A DNA stretch of 22,409 nucleotides, from positions 1 to 22,409 of the forward strand of contig CAJTVP010000027.1 of NCBI GenBank assembly GCA_910580205.1. Reading direction: 5' to 3'. Both the position numbers and the translations under genes were made by a program. This DNA comes from an uncultured Eggerthellaceae bacterium. GTDB lineage: Bacteria > Actinomycetota > Coriobacteriia > Coriobacteriales > Eggerthellaceae. Of this stretch, positions 5,339 through 13,469 are shown in pieces; the stretch's first letter is position 1; each line of letters begins with the position of its first letter. The notes under the pieces were generated by a model. That model saw nothing but the letters and a program-made list of their open reading frames with translations, did no database searches and had not been told where the DNA came from.

Positions 5339-7498
5339 CTAAACCGTCTTGGTGAAAGGCTCCAGCGGCACGGTCATGTTGATCTGCGCTGGTTTGTCGG
5401 CGATGCTCGTGAGGTAGCCAGGGTTGGAGGGACCACCATCTATTCGCGAATAACGCCAGTAACCATTATCAGAGCTATTAAATGCAGTTCCTGCTCCACC
5501 GACCAAAGAAATGCAGTTTGTGAACATATTGCTGGTGGTATAACCATCATCACCCACAGTGTACTGCTTACCTGGTTTCCAATTATCTGGAACATAAATT
5601 GTCTGAAGTTTTACGCAATTCGAGAAAAAATGCATCATGCTCTTTGCATTAGAAAAATCGAAATTGCTTAAATCAAGACAGGCTAGTTCCTTGCAGCTGG
5701 AGAACAGATAATTGAAGGAGGTTATTTTGCGAGTGTCAAAACTACTTACATCAATAGAAGCTAAGGAATAACAGCCGCTGAACATACTTGTTATATCCGT
5801 TACATTGCTCGTATTAAAACCGCTAATATCAATAGCGGCCAAAGCCCTACAACTGCCAAACATACTTTGCATATTAACAACATTGCTTGTATCAAAACCG
5901 CGTACATTGAGATTTTCCAATGCATAGCAGTTCTCGAACATCCTGAACATATTCACCACATTGCTCGTATCAAGCTTGCTAACATCCAACGAAGTGAGGT
6001 TTTTTAGGCCGCTGAATGCACTACTCATGTTTGTAACATTACCCGTGTCTAGATTGTTAATATCCAGTACAATCAATCGAGTGCAGTCATAAAACATCCT
6101 GCCCATATTTGTTGGTGCAATAACTTTCTGACCATGTTTTTGCGATGATATATACATGATGTCATCTGCATACCAGTACGCTATTCCTTCATCACCATCT
6201 GCATCCAGATCATAGAACACATCTATGCCATCAGGAGCAACTTCATCGGAGAAAACTAGACTTCTTGCCTTGAGTCCAATATAGGTTTTCAACTGACCCG
6301 GAACATACTTCATCGTATACGTTTTACCATCGTCAGCAATATCTCGAATCTCGGTTGCACCATACTCAGCCTGACCGGTTGGAAATATCTCTCCGACCTT
6401 CACTTGCTGATATGTAGCTTTGTTCTCCATTATGGAAGGCATAAAGGCTTTCGTTTCAATGGCATTGTCCGTGTTCCAACTCCCACCAGTAGTCGCGGTA
6501 TCCAATTTCGTATCAGCGAACATGCGGTTGGCTTTCACGATGGCGGAAGCATCAGCGCCGGTGAGGTCAGCAGTCGCCAAGTTCGTCTTGCTGATAAACA
6601 TGTCGCTGCTGTCTGCCGGCAGTGCAACTGCGCCGCCTTCGGCGTTGGCGATGGTGTAAGTGGATCCATTCGCCACGCCGGTGATGCTGCCATTGCCCTC
6701 AACGGTCAGGTCATCTCCAGTGGGCTGAGCAACGGTTGAGAACACGATTTTGGTGGTGCTGACAGGCACAGCAGCGTTCACCTTGTCAGCGGAAAGGCCG
6801 CTCGTCTGCTCCGGGATCTCCGGCACCGCAGGCTCATCCGGTTCGACCGGAGCCGTCTCGCCGAAATACGCGGCGTAGGCCTCGTTCGCGTCTGCGAAGC
6901 TCTCGGACTGGATGGCGGCACCGTTGATGACGATCTCCTGGGCTGCGCTTTCCGCATCGAACTGGTCATCAACGTAGTTGCAGACAGTCACATCGTCGAA
7001 GACGGCGGGTGTGGTCCCTTCACCGGTGACAGCTTGGTCATAGGCGTAACGGTAGGTGACCGTGCCGTCTCCTTTGATGGTATCTTTCAAAGTCCAGCCG
7101 GGGTTGGCTTCATAGGTGAAGAGGTCCACTTCGGCTGAGGGATGGGGCGTGCCGTCAGCATCCGCGATGATGATATCTTTTGCAGGGATGACAACATCGG
7201 CGAATGCGTAGATCTCTTTGGCTGAGAGATTATGGATCGCAGGATCCTTCGCGATCGTCTGGGTGGGCAAGACCCCGATCGCGTTCTGCGCGCTCCATCC
7301 TGGCTCAACGACTTCGATCTCGATGTTCTTAGCCAAGCTGAACGGATTGGACACGCTGTCCGTTGCGGTCAGGTAGGCGAGCACGCTGGTGAGCGTCAGC
7401 GTTCCCACGAGGGCTGCGGCCATGATGCCGGTAGCCACCTTCTTCTTGGAGCGGGGCTCGCCTCCGCTCGCTGTTGCATTTGCTTGCATTCGTTTCAT
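5339..7498 (-). CDS. Secreted TasA/CalY-like protein with BspA-type (DUF285) leucine-rich repeats
   Basis: This 719-residue protein has three parts. Residues 1-215 are a SipW-type secretion and TasA/CalY-like module (hydrophobic helix about 22-42, then A-Y-L-T-A-T-D-S-V-S-N-P-F). Residues about 225-465 are a linker with beta-rich stretches. Residues about 466-640 are seven or so 24-25-residue repeats of the pattern M-F-x-x-C-x-x-L-x-x-L-D-[IVL]-x-x-[FL]-[DN]-T-[SG]-[NK]-V, which is the DUF285/BspA surface repeat used in adhesion. There is no LPxTG or membrane anchor at the C-terminus. The coding region for the repeats (about 5440-6530) is visibly AT-richer than the rest. It lies between sortase and sipW and is therefore a likely fibre-associated adhesin processed by SipW. 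The start has AGAGGA upstream. Confidence 0.82.
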   Translation of the reverse strand: MKRMQANATASGGEPRSKKKVATGIMAAALVGTLTLTSVLAYLTATDSVSNPFSLAKNIEIEVVEPGWSAQNAIGVLPTQTIAKDPAIHNLSAKEIYAFADVVIPAKDIIIADADGTPHPSAEVDLFTYEANPGWTLKDTIKGDGTVTYRYAYDQAVTGEGTTPAVFDDVTVCNYVDDQFDAESAAQEIVINGAAIQSESFADANEAYAAYFGETAPVEPDEPAVPEIPEQTSGLSADKVNAAVPVSTTKIVFSTVAQPTGDDLTVEGNGSITGVANGSTYTIANAEGGAVALPADSSDMFISKTNLATADLTGADASAIVKANRMFADTKLDTATTGGSWNTDNAIETKAFMPSIMENKATYQQVKVGEIFPTGQAEYGATEIRDIADDGKTYTMKYVPGQLKTYIGLKARSLVFSDEVAPDGIDVFYDLDADGDEGIAYWYADDIMYISSQKHGQKVIAPTNMGRMFYDCTRLIVLDINNLDTGNVTNMSSAFSGLKNLTSLDVSKLDTSNVVNMFRMFENCYALENLNVRGFDTSNVVNMQSMFGSCRALAAIDISGFNTSNVTDITSMFSGCYSLASIDVSSFDTRKITSFNYLFSSCKELACLDLSNFDFSNAKSMMHFFSNCVKLQTIYVPDNWKPGKQYTVGDDGYTTSNMFTNCISLVGGAGTAFNSSDNGYWRYSRIDGGPSNPGYLTSIADKPAQINMTVPLEPFTKTV

Positions 7499-7579
7499 AG
7501 ATCATCCTCTTCTTCCTGCCAGTTTTCGGCTCAAGGGGGGGTCAGTGTTCGTTCCTCATGCGCTCAGCGCGCTCTTGCA

Positions 7580-8350
7580 TCAAGCTGCGTCGGTCCACCT
7601 CCTCGCGTCCTGGGAGGCCATGCAGTACACGACCGTCCGCTCGTTCTTGAATGTGTTGTGTGAGCAAGTGACCAAGCAGAGCACGCGATCGGCGGCGAGG
7701 GGTGATAGGCCTTCCCGGACTGCTGTTGCCTCCTGGTAACGCGTATCGCGCCAACTCTCGAAGTCCGCCTGGTCCTTGAAATCCACGCGCCTCACGCGCT
7801 CTGCGCCCTGGACCACCTCGGCGGCGTAGACGTCATAGGACCGCATGGCACCTGATGGAGTCTGGATCCAGACCTTCGGATGCTCAGCCATGAACTCCGC
7901 ATCCGCATACTGCGTCAGCGGCTCGAACATTGAGCCATCCAGCATGTTGTGACCATAGATCCAGACCACCCTGGATGACAGGATCCCGCGCTCCGCGCAC
8001 TCCGCATCCAGGTAAACGCTTCCCCACGGGTTCCAGTTTCCGTAGAGATCGTGTTTGAGATACCAGGAGGGAGCGTCAGCGGATGCTTGCACGATCGGGT
8101 GGTCCACATCGGTCCCCGGGACTGTGATCCATGCGCAGATGCCCGGATTGACTGAGAGCCAATGCTCCCAATCCACATCCGGCCAACCTTGCCTCTCCGC
8201 CATCGTCTCAACAGGGGTGTCGGAGGTCGGGGAAGGCTCTGGTTGGGCTTGAGAGCGCATCATATGAGCCCATATGAGAGCCGTTGTCGATGTGATCAGC
8301 GTGATGGCGCAGACGATCAGAACGGCTTTCTGTGGGAGCTCCAGCCTCAT
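7580..8350 (-). CDS. srtB: Class B sortase
   Basis: This 256-residue membrane transpeptidase attaches LPxTG-type proteins to the cell wall or to each other. Features are an N-terminal membrane helix (about 9-30) and the class B signature D-H-P-I-V-Q (83-88), Y-L-K-H-D-L-Y-G...G-S-V-Y-L-D, catalytic His134 in I-Y-G-H-N-M, catalytic Cys229 in L-V-T-C-S and Arg238 in N-E-R-T-V-V-Y. I chose the start at 8350 because its ATG overlaps the preceding stop (ATGA); an in-frame upstream ATG at 8380 lies within the previous gene. Its likely substrate is the LPKTG adhesin two genes upstream. Sortase B linked to an adhesin with VaFE repeats is known from Gram-positive conjugative transposons such as those of Clostridioides difficile. 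Confidence 0.93.
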   Translation of the reverse strand: MRLELPQKAVLIVCAITLITSTTALIWAHMMRSQAQPEPSPTSDTPVETMAERQGWPDVDWEHWLSVNPGICAWITVPGTDVDHPIVQASADAPSWYLKHDLYGNWNPWGSVYLDAECAERGILSSRVVWIYGHNMLDGSMFEPLTQYADAEFMAEHPKVWIQTPSGAMRSYDVYAAEVVQGAERVRRVDFKDQADFESWRDTRYQEATAVREGLSPLAADRVLCLVTCSHNTFKNERTVVYCMASQDARRWTDAA

Positions 8351-8877
8351 GCAGCATCCTGGGGATTGACCGGTTTCCACTCACCGCACCCTGAGCAGAC
8401 GACCTTGGTCATCTTCTGTTCTTCCCAGGCCTCTTCCAGGACCACCGTCTCGGTCCATTCGGCTGCGAGCGGGCGCGTCTCTTCACGTGGGACGTTCGTC
8501 TGCGGGACGCCATGACCGGTGTCTTCCTGGTGCTCACGGGCCATGCCGTCGATGACGGTCTCGCAATCTGGGCAGACGGTGTGATAGGCAACGACAGTCT
8601 CGGAGGTCGCCGGATGCACCACCTCATCTGTGACCGCTTCATGATGGATGGTTTCGTAGCCTGGTCCCCAATGATGCTCATGGGCTGGCGCTTCTGCGAT
8701 CGGGCCTTCTTCCACTTGCTCTGCTTGCGCGTTCATGAGCGCACTGCCAGCGGCTCCGACCGTTACCCCGATGCACAGAGCGAACAGCGCGGTGGAAACG
8801 ATGTAACCGATGCGAGTGCGCCTCTCTTTCTTTGTGTCTTCTTGGGGTTGAGGGGCGATGGGCTTCATATCTTCCAT
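8347..8877 (-). CDS. Membrane-anchored HEH/zinc-motif protein
   Basis: This is a 176-residue protein of unknown function. After a basic N-terminus, a membrane helix at about residues 25-48 leaves a large outer domain. That domain has the motif H-E-H-H-W near its start, further histidines (Y-E-T-I-H-H-E-A), a C-P-D-C pair in the middle and C-S-G-C-G-E-W near the end, suggesting metal (zinc) binding. The H-E-H-x-[WF] motif recurs in the two lipoproteins at 12.8-14.1 kb. The start at 8877 was chosen because AAAGG lies at proper spacing; the ATG at 8883 is too close. The stop overlaps the sortase start by 4 nt, so the two are coupled. Upstream ATGs would overlap the adhesin gene. Confidence 0.75.
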   Translation of the reverse strand: MEDMKPIAPQPQEDTKKERRTRIGYIVSTALFALCIGVTVGAAGSALMNAQAEQVEEGPIAEAPAHEHHWGPGYETIHHEAVTDEVVHPATSETVVAYHTVCPDCETVIDGMAREHQEDTGHGVPQTNVPREETRPLAAEWTETVVLEEAWEEQKMTKVVCSGCGEWKPVNPQDAA

Positions 8878-8908
8878 GGGCATACCTTTCTTCAATTGGT
8901 AGATGGGG

Positions 8909-8934
8909 ATGCAGGGCGCGTGAGCGCCCTGCAT
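8909..8934 (-). other. 11-bp perfect hairpin between adhesin and next gene
   Basis: ATGCAGGGCGC (8909-8919) pairs perfectly with GCGCCCTGCAT (8924-8934) around a 4-nt loop, 20 nt after the adhesin stop. No T-run follows on the minus strand. A stable hairpin after a highly expressed first gene often protects its mRNA or lowers read-through; this use is inferred. Confidence 0.5.
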
Positions 8935-8954
8935 GGTGGGGGAGCGGTGGATGC

Positions 8955-11900
8955 CTATCGGTCGTTCGTTTTGATGGTCTTGCCGTGGCGTTTCGTGTGC
9001 CACATCCCATAGGCCAAGGTGACCGCGCCGATAAGCGCGAGCGCAGCCCAGGGCTGCCATGCGCCACCCGTCTTCGGAAGTCCGGTGCCGACGGGCCCCT
9101 CCTTCACGATCACGGTCTGAGCCTCATCGTCGATATCCTCATGCACGGCGACTTCGATGCCGTCTTTGCTCACCGACTCGAAAGCCACGATCTCCTTGCC
9201 AAGGAGCCCGGTCGTGTCGAACGTGAACTCAAGCTGAACCTCGCCGGTCGAGGCGTTTGGCGTGAATGTCGTCGTGCTCGTGATGGGCTTGTCGCTGACA
9301 TAGAGCGGTTTTCCTGTCTCCTTGTCCACGAGCGTGCCGGTCACGGTGTACTCACGTCCGGGAAGCAGGTTCTCGTAGTAAACGGTGTCAACGATGGTGG
9401 CCTCAAGAGAGGGGAGGATGGCGTGGTCTCCATCCGCTTTGTCTGTGGCTTCGGTGCCAATGCGGGAGGGCGCTATCTCTACGGTCTGACCCTCATCGTT
9501 GATATCGGCATGGATGGCCGTGACAGATCCGTCCTTCACGAGCGCCTCATACACCACTGCGTTCACCGGTTCGTTCGCTTGGATCCAGCGCGATGCATCG
9601 AAGGTGAAGGTGACATGAGCGGTGCCAGAGGCCTTGTCGGGGGTGAACTCTGCTTTGGAGTGCACCAGATCCGCCGCCAATGCGGCGTTCTCCTGCAACA
9701 GCTTGCTCAATGCCTCGTAGTCCACAGAGTTGTCGCCTTCATCAGCCAGGTTGAAGATGGCCTTTGCTTTGTCCCAGAACTCCTCAATAGCTTCCGTGCG
9801 AGCAGCCTGCTCATCGACCACTCCGATGCCGGCGGTATCCTCCTCGGTCTTCACTGGGGCTTTGGTGTCGAGCGGAAGGCCCGTTGCCTTGTCGATGACG
9901 ATGCCGTAGACCTCATAGACCTCCCCTGCGTGCAGGTTCTCATAGGCGACGGCATCGTCTATGACGGCCTCCGCATCGGCCACCAGGCGCTTATCGCCGT
10001 CTTCACCGTCAGTAGCGGCAGTGGAGATGCGCGGGTAGGCGATCGTGACCGTCTGGTCTTCGTCTTCCGGGTCTTCGTGGGATGCTATGGCGAACTCGCC
10101 TTGATAAAGCTGTTCGAAGGCCACGAGCTGCATGCCATCAGAGAATCCGGCCGCATTGAAGGTGAAGATGACATCAACGGTCCCGTTCGGCTCCTGCGGT
10201 GTGAACTCCACGGTTGAAGTGATGACGTTTCCGTTGGCGTCAACGGCTTCGGTCGCAAAGGGCTCGCCGTCCTCGTTGAAGGACTTCGCCATGAGCTTGC
10301 CTGTCAGAGTGTAGACCTTGCCGGGGATGAGGTTGGAATAGGCCACTGCGTCTTTGATGCTTACCGCGTTGCCGACCTCTATCTGCTTGTCGCCATCAGA
10401 GCCATCAGTGGCGGTGGTCCCGATCTTGGGTTCCAAGATGCGCACCTGCTGATCCTTGTCGGTGAGGTCTTTGTGCTCGGCGACCAGATTGCCTTCTTGC
10501 TCCAAGGTCTCGAATACCACGACGTCGCGTCCTTGAGCGACCCGCGCATCGAAGGGGATGTGGATGGAGATCTTGCCGTTGTCTCCCGTGGGCATGAAGT
10601 CAAGCGTGGCCTTGACGGGAGCGCCGTCCACTTCCACAGGGGTGCCGTCGTCGGCGTACATGAGCTCAGCGGTGAGGGTATGAGGCTTCTCGCCCTCGAT
10701 GCGCATATAGCTCACCACGTCCGTTATCCCTGCCACGGGATCTGCGGTCACGTATTTGTCCATGCCCGCTGCGTCATATGCGGTGGTGCGGATGAAGGGT
10801 TTGGCTTCCAGACGATCGGTGATGGTGCCCAGCGGCACGTTGAACGCATGCTCTTCCACGGTGATGTCTGTGATGCGGATGAGCTCGTAGTGCTTGTTAG
10901 CCTCGCAAGGCAGCTCTTCAAGGGTATAGGTGTCGTAGGGGAGCGCGCCGAGCGAATCGTCCACGGGCGCTCTGTGCTCATCGGTGCGTCCTGAGAACCA
11001 CACGCCGGCCTTGTAGTCGTAGCTGCCCTCCGCCGCGTTGTCGTTGTAGTTCGTGTTCGTGGTGTGCTTGCGCCAACCGGCGGAGGTATCGACCATGCCA
11101 TTCTTGTCGGTCACGAGGATGTGAGATTCGCCCGTCGTTTGGCTGGTGAGACGGAACGGCACATAGGCAAGACGCTGGGGGCCGTTCTCCTTGATCTTGA
11201 TGAAGTTTAGATCACCGCGCTCAACCTGTTCCGGTTGCGCTGGTGGGTTGAAGGTGGTGGTTGGGGAGATCTGTCCGTTGGATGTGATCTGGCGAAGATG
11301 TACGTCATTTCCCTCAAGGAGATAGCCGACGGGTGCTTTCGTCTCCTGGATCAAGACGGTACCGAGGGGGATGCATGGCATTCCATATTCACCTCGATAG
11401 AGTTCATCACCAGCGACTTTGTACTTATCTAGCAAATAAGAATGGCCATCAGCATCTGTTTTCATTACCCATGTTCGGGTTGGACTGCCTGATGCTTCCG
11501 CTGCGGCAATCGTGTCGTAGAAGCCATCGTAATAGCGGATGGTGAACTCAGCATCAGCCAATTTTGCCGACCCTTGAGGCAGATTGACAGTGGTCTCTTT
11601 GTCAATCTTGCCCACCCATTGTTGAGCAGGGTCGTTGTCTGGATTATCTTTCAAGGTGACAATTGTGGTATCTCCCGGTTTCACGGCTACAGCATGGACT
11701 TCTTGGTCCAGCAGATACCCCTTGCCTAGGATGGAGTCATAAACCTCTTTCACGTAGTAGGTTCCAGGAGCCAGCTCAGCTTTATCCGTGAGGCCATTCG
11801 CGTCACAGGTGAGGGTGGCTACTCGATCCGTGCAACCAGCATCAGAGTAGACGCCGTACTGGATCCCTTCCAGGCTGTAGCATTGGTTGTCGTTGGTGAT

Positions 11901-12611
11901 GGATGGGTTCGCAGAGGTTTTTTGGATCTGAGCCCAGCCGCAAGGGTCAAAGCTGAAGACCACTTGCTTGCTGCCGCCGCCTATCGCGAATGTCCTGAAA
12001 GAATCAGGGATCTGATGGGTCCAGTAACCAGTCAAAAGGCGTCCGGCTGCGCTGCTGTGCTCCCAGCCCTCATAAAGCTCATCTGCGGCAACGTCGTAGC
12101 CGACGACCTCTCGCGCCACCCAATTGCGGAATGAGCTGTTGGTGCCGCTGACAGCTGAGAAGTAGTCATAGGCGTATCGGTCGGATATGACGATGTGAGC
12201 GCACACCACATAGCGGTCATAGGTCATCTCAGACCCGTCATACCATGTGCTCGGCCAACGTTCTGCATCGAAGCCAGGTGACCACGGCCCGTAGTAGAGC
12301 GCGGCGATCACTGCTCCCGCATCGCAATCCACGCCATCCGACCAGTTGTAATCCTTCTCATACCACCCGGCGGCGGGAGAGTTTTTCGCAGGCTGAGCGC
12401 AGATCGCGGGGACGCCGTTGGTGGTCATCCTTGAAGTGAAAAACCCGGCGTAGTCGATCTGACCATCTTTCTCCAGATAGACCTCATCAGAGGCATAGGC
12501 CTTCTCAGGCTGGGAAAGCACAGCCGCTGGGATCATGAGCAGTGTGAGGGCTGCTGCCATGACCAATCGGCATGCTTTGGATAGACGTTGACGAACGAGG
12601 GAATGAGCCAT
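8955..12611 (-). CDS. Large LPKTG-anchored adhesin with thioester, CnaB and VaFE repeats
   Basis: This 1218-residue cell-wall protein starts with a signal peptide (residues 1-41, ending A-Y-A-S). An N-terminal thioester-type domain follows (Cys in P-A-I-C-A-Q-P, then G-Y-W-T-H-Q), then CnaB/SpaA prealbumin-like domains with E-boxes (Y-V-K-E-V and I-Q-E-T-K-A-P-V-G-Y), and at least four VaFE repeats marked by I-G-T-x-A-T-D-x-x-D-G-D and V-A-F-E-S-type ends (V-V-V-F-E, L-V-A-F-E, A-V-V-Y-E, I-V-A-F-E). The end is LPKTG, a hydrophobic helix and a basic tail. These folds make covalent isopeptide or thioester bonds and bind host or partner surfaces. The protein is probably anchored by the class B sortase downstream. 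It is first in its operon, with GGAGG 7 nt before the ATG, directly after the shared 90-nt leader. One VaFE repeat has a helical insertion. Confidence 0.93.
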   Translation of the reverse strand: MAHSLVRQRLSKACRLVMAAALTLLMIPAAVLSQPEKAYASDEVYLEKDGQIDYAGFFTSRMTTNGVPAICAQPAKNSPAAGWYEKDYNWSDGVDCDAGAVIAALYYGPWSPGFDAERWPSTWYDGSEMTYDRYVVCAHIVISDRYAYDYFSAVSGTNSSFRNWVAREVVGYDVAADELYEGWEHSSAAGRLLTGYWTHQIPDSFRTFAIGGGSKQVVFSFDPCGWAQIQKTSANPSITNDNQCYSLEGIQYGVYSDAGCTDRVATLTCDANGLTDKAELAPGTYYVKEVYDSILGKGYLLDQEVHAVAVKPGDTTIVTLKDNPDNDPAQQWVGKIDKETTVNLPQGSAKLADAEFTIRYYDGFYDTIAAAEASGSPTRTWVMKTDADGHSYLLDKYKVAGDELYRGEYGMPCIPLGTVLIQETKAPVGYLLEGNDVHLRQITSNGQISPTTTFNPPAQPEQVERGDLNFIKIKENGPQRLAYVPFRLTSQTTGESHILVTDKNGMVDTSAGWRKHTTNTNYNDNAAEGSYDYKAGVWFSGRTDEHRAPVDDSLGALPYDTYTLEELPCEANKHYELIRITDITVEEHAFNVPLGTITDRLEAKPFIRTTAYDAAGMDKYVTADPVAGITDVVSYMRIEGEKPHTLTAELMYADDGTPVEVDGAPVKATLDFMPTGDNGKISIHIPFDARVAQGRDVVVFETLEQEGNLVAEHKDLTDKDQQVRILEPKIGTTATDGSDGDKQIEVGNAVSIKDAVAYSNLIPGKVYTLTGKLMAKSFNEDGEPFATEAVDANGNVITSTVEFTPQEPNGTVDVIFTFNAAGFSDGMQLVAFEQLYQGEFAIASHEDPEDEDQTVTIAYPRISTAATDGEDGDKRLVADAEAVIDDAVAYENLHAGEVYEVYGIVIDKATGLPLDTKAPVKTEEDTAGIGVVDEQAARTEAIEEFWDKAKAIFNLADEGDNSVDYEALSKLLQENAALAADLVHSKAEFTPDKASGTAHVTFTFDASRWIQANEPVNAVVYEALVKDGSVTAIHADINDEGQTVEIAPSRIGTEATDKADGDHAILPSLEATIVDTVYYENLLPGREYTVTGTLVDKETGKPLYVSDKPITSTTTFTPNASTGEVQLEFTFDTTGLLGKEIVAFESVSKDGIEVAVHEDIDDEAQTVIVKEGPVGTGLPKTGGAWQPWAALALIGAVTLAYGMWHTKRHGKTIKTNDR

Positions 12612-12618
12612 AGAGCCA

Positions 12619-12708
12619 CCTCCGTGTACGTTTTTTCAGCAAGGCTTCCATCCCTCCGCATTGGCGTTGCGGCTGGTACGGGATGTGCTCTGGCGTGAGC
12701 GTCCTTGC
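12619..12708 (-). promoter_or_regulatory. Conserved dual-hairpin 5' leader RNA, copy 2 (adhesin operon)
   Basis: This is the reverse-strand copy of the 958-1047 element, 88/90 identical, with all pairing positions retained: the closing helix GCAAGG/CCTTGC, both hairpins with the shared loop ACGCCA, and the C-A-T-C-C-C/G-G-G-A-T-G stem. It ends at the Shine-Dalgarno CGGAGG and is followed 7 nt later by the adhesin ATG. Upstream and downstream of the block the two loci have no similarity, so selection or recent copying acts on exactly the leader. The promoter start predicted upstream falls within about 7 nt of its 5' edge, so the element is an RNA leader rather than a DNA promoter. Confidence 0.7.
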
Positions 12709-12722
12709 CCCTTTGGTGATCG

Positions 12723-12753
12723 AATATACACCAGTTCAACAGAGGGGTGCCAA
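12723..12753 (-). promoter_or_regulatory. Promoter of the adhesin-sortase-SipW operon
   Basis: On the minus strand TTGGCA (complement of 12748-12753) and TATATT (complement of 12723-12728) stand 19 nt apart. The spacer is long but both hexamers are good. A start near 12715 fits the 5' edge of the conserved leader at 12708. Confidence 0.45.
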
Positions 12754-12780
12754 ATTAAGGAAAAATCGTATTAGAAGGAG

Positions 12781-12811
12781 AAAAAAGACCCCGGCATTTG
12801 CCGGGGTCTTT
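12781..12811 (-). terminator. Intrinsic terminator after the lipoprotein pair
   Basis: AAAGACCCCGGC (12784-12795) pairs perfectly with GCCGGGGTCTTT (12800-12811) around the loop ATTT. On the minus strand it is followed by six T's (complement of 12781-12786), so it ends the lipoprotein transcript just before the adhesin promoter. Confidence 0.9.
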
Positions 12812-12848
12812 CACGGAAAGGAGCACATACGGATTAGGTTCTTCTCAC

Positions 12849-13460
12849 TCACTCCATTTCACCACAAGAGCACTTGTTTCCCTTGAATACTTCACGGGTG
12901 TCATACTTGGCTGGGTAGTAGTTTCCGGCTCTATAGCCACACCCATTGCCCCAACCAAGCGAGGCGCTGTGGGCATCCCAATCTTCCCACGAGGACCATT
13001 CAGTTCCGCATCCGCAGATTATCGTCTCATACGCCGAGCTCACCAGGTAAGGCTCACTATCATATACTGGGATGTTGAAGTTGTGCTCATGCTGCGGCGC
13101 GGAAGGCATGGCCGCCGCGCTCTGCGCGGGAGCGGATCCGCCGGATGCTGCGGCGCTCACGTCGCGCCCATCCTTGGCTTTAACGAAGATCACGTTGCCG
13201 GAAGCGTCCAGCACCTTCTCCACTTCCACCTCCTCGCCTGTCTCCGGGTCCACCACGGTGTCCTCCACGGGCGCGGGCGCGGCGGCGAAGGTGAGCCCTT
13301 CCGCCCCGATCGGGTCCTCGGTCATGATGTCCTGGACGCAGCCTTTGGCCACCGTGTCCTCTGCTTGAGCCTGCCCGCCGCACCCTGCGAGGCAGAGCGC
13401 CGCCGCACAAGCTAGCGCCATGGCTGCAGTGGTTGTGATGATCTGTTTCGTGATCTTCAT
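12849..13460 (-). CDS. Tandem lipoprotein with HEH and CxC motifs, copy B
   Basis: This is a 203-residue probable lipoprotein. Its hydrophobic signal ends in the lipobox L-A-G-C27, and a variable acidic segment follows (residues about 40-110, with D-P-E-T-G-E-E-V-E-V-E-K). The C-terminal domain carries H-E-H-N-F-N-I-P-V-Y, then I-I-C-G-C-G-T-E-W, W-D-A-H, G-C-G and the end motif K-C-S-C-G. The Cys/His spacing suggests a metal-binding fold on the outer face of the membrane. It follows its paralogue by 9 nt and a GAGGA Shine-Dalgarno, and ends before a strong terminator. The N-terminal and central parts are nearly identical to the paralogue; the C-terminal quarter is not. Function unknown; a role in mating-pair formation or surface exclusion is only a guess from context. 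Confidence 0.8.
   Translation of the reverse strand: MKITKQIITTTAAMALACAAALCLAGCGGQAQAEDTVAKGCVQDIMTEDPIGAEGLTFAAAPAPVEDTVVDPETGEEVEVEKVLDASGNVIFVKAKDGRDVSAAASGGSAPAQSAAAMPSAPQHEHNFNIPVYDSEPYLVSSAYETIICGCGTEWSSWEDWDAHSASLGWGNGCGYRAGNYYPAKYDTREVFKGNKCSCGEME
13069..13423 (-). repeat. Direct repeat B (lipoprotein core)
   Basis: About 355 bp, highly similar to 13687-14044 with scattered substitutions and one 3-nt length difference in the serine/alanine linker. It spans the signal peptide end, the central segment and the start of the HEH motif. Confidence 0.9.
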
Positions 13461-13469
13461 GCTGCATCC

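Noticed and set aside
5590..6100. Regular repeats resembling a CRISPR array
   Set aside because: The roughly 72-75-nt periodicity is in frame and codes for leucine-rich repeats; no conserved direct repeat with spacers.
8832..10217. 461-residue plus-strand ORF
   Set aside because: Antisense shadow of the adhesin gene; Arg/Gly/Val-rich composition without any motif.
12533..12739. 68-residue minus-strand ORF over the adhesin leader
   Set aside because: It spans the leader and overlaps the adhesin start in another frame; no Shine-Dalgarno; homologous frame in the first copy is also short and not conserved at the ends.
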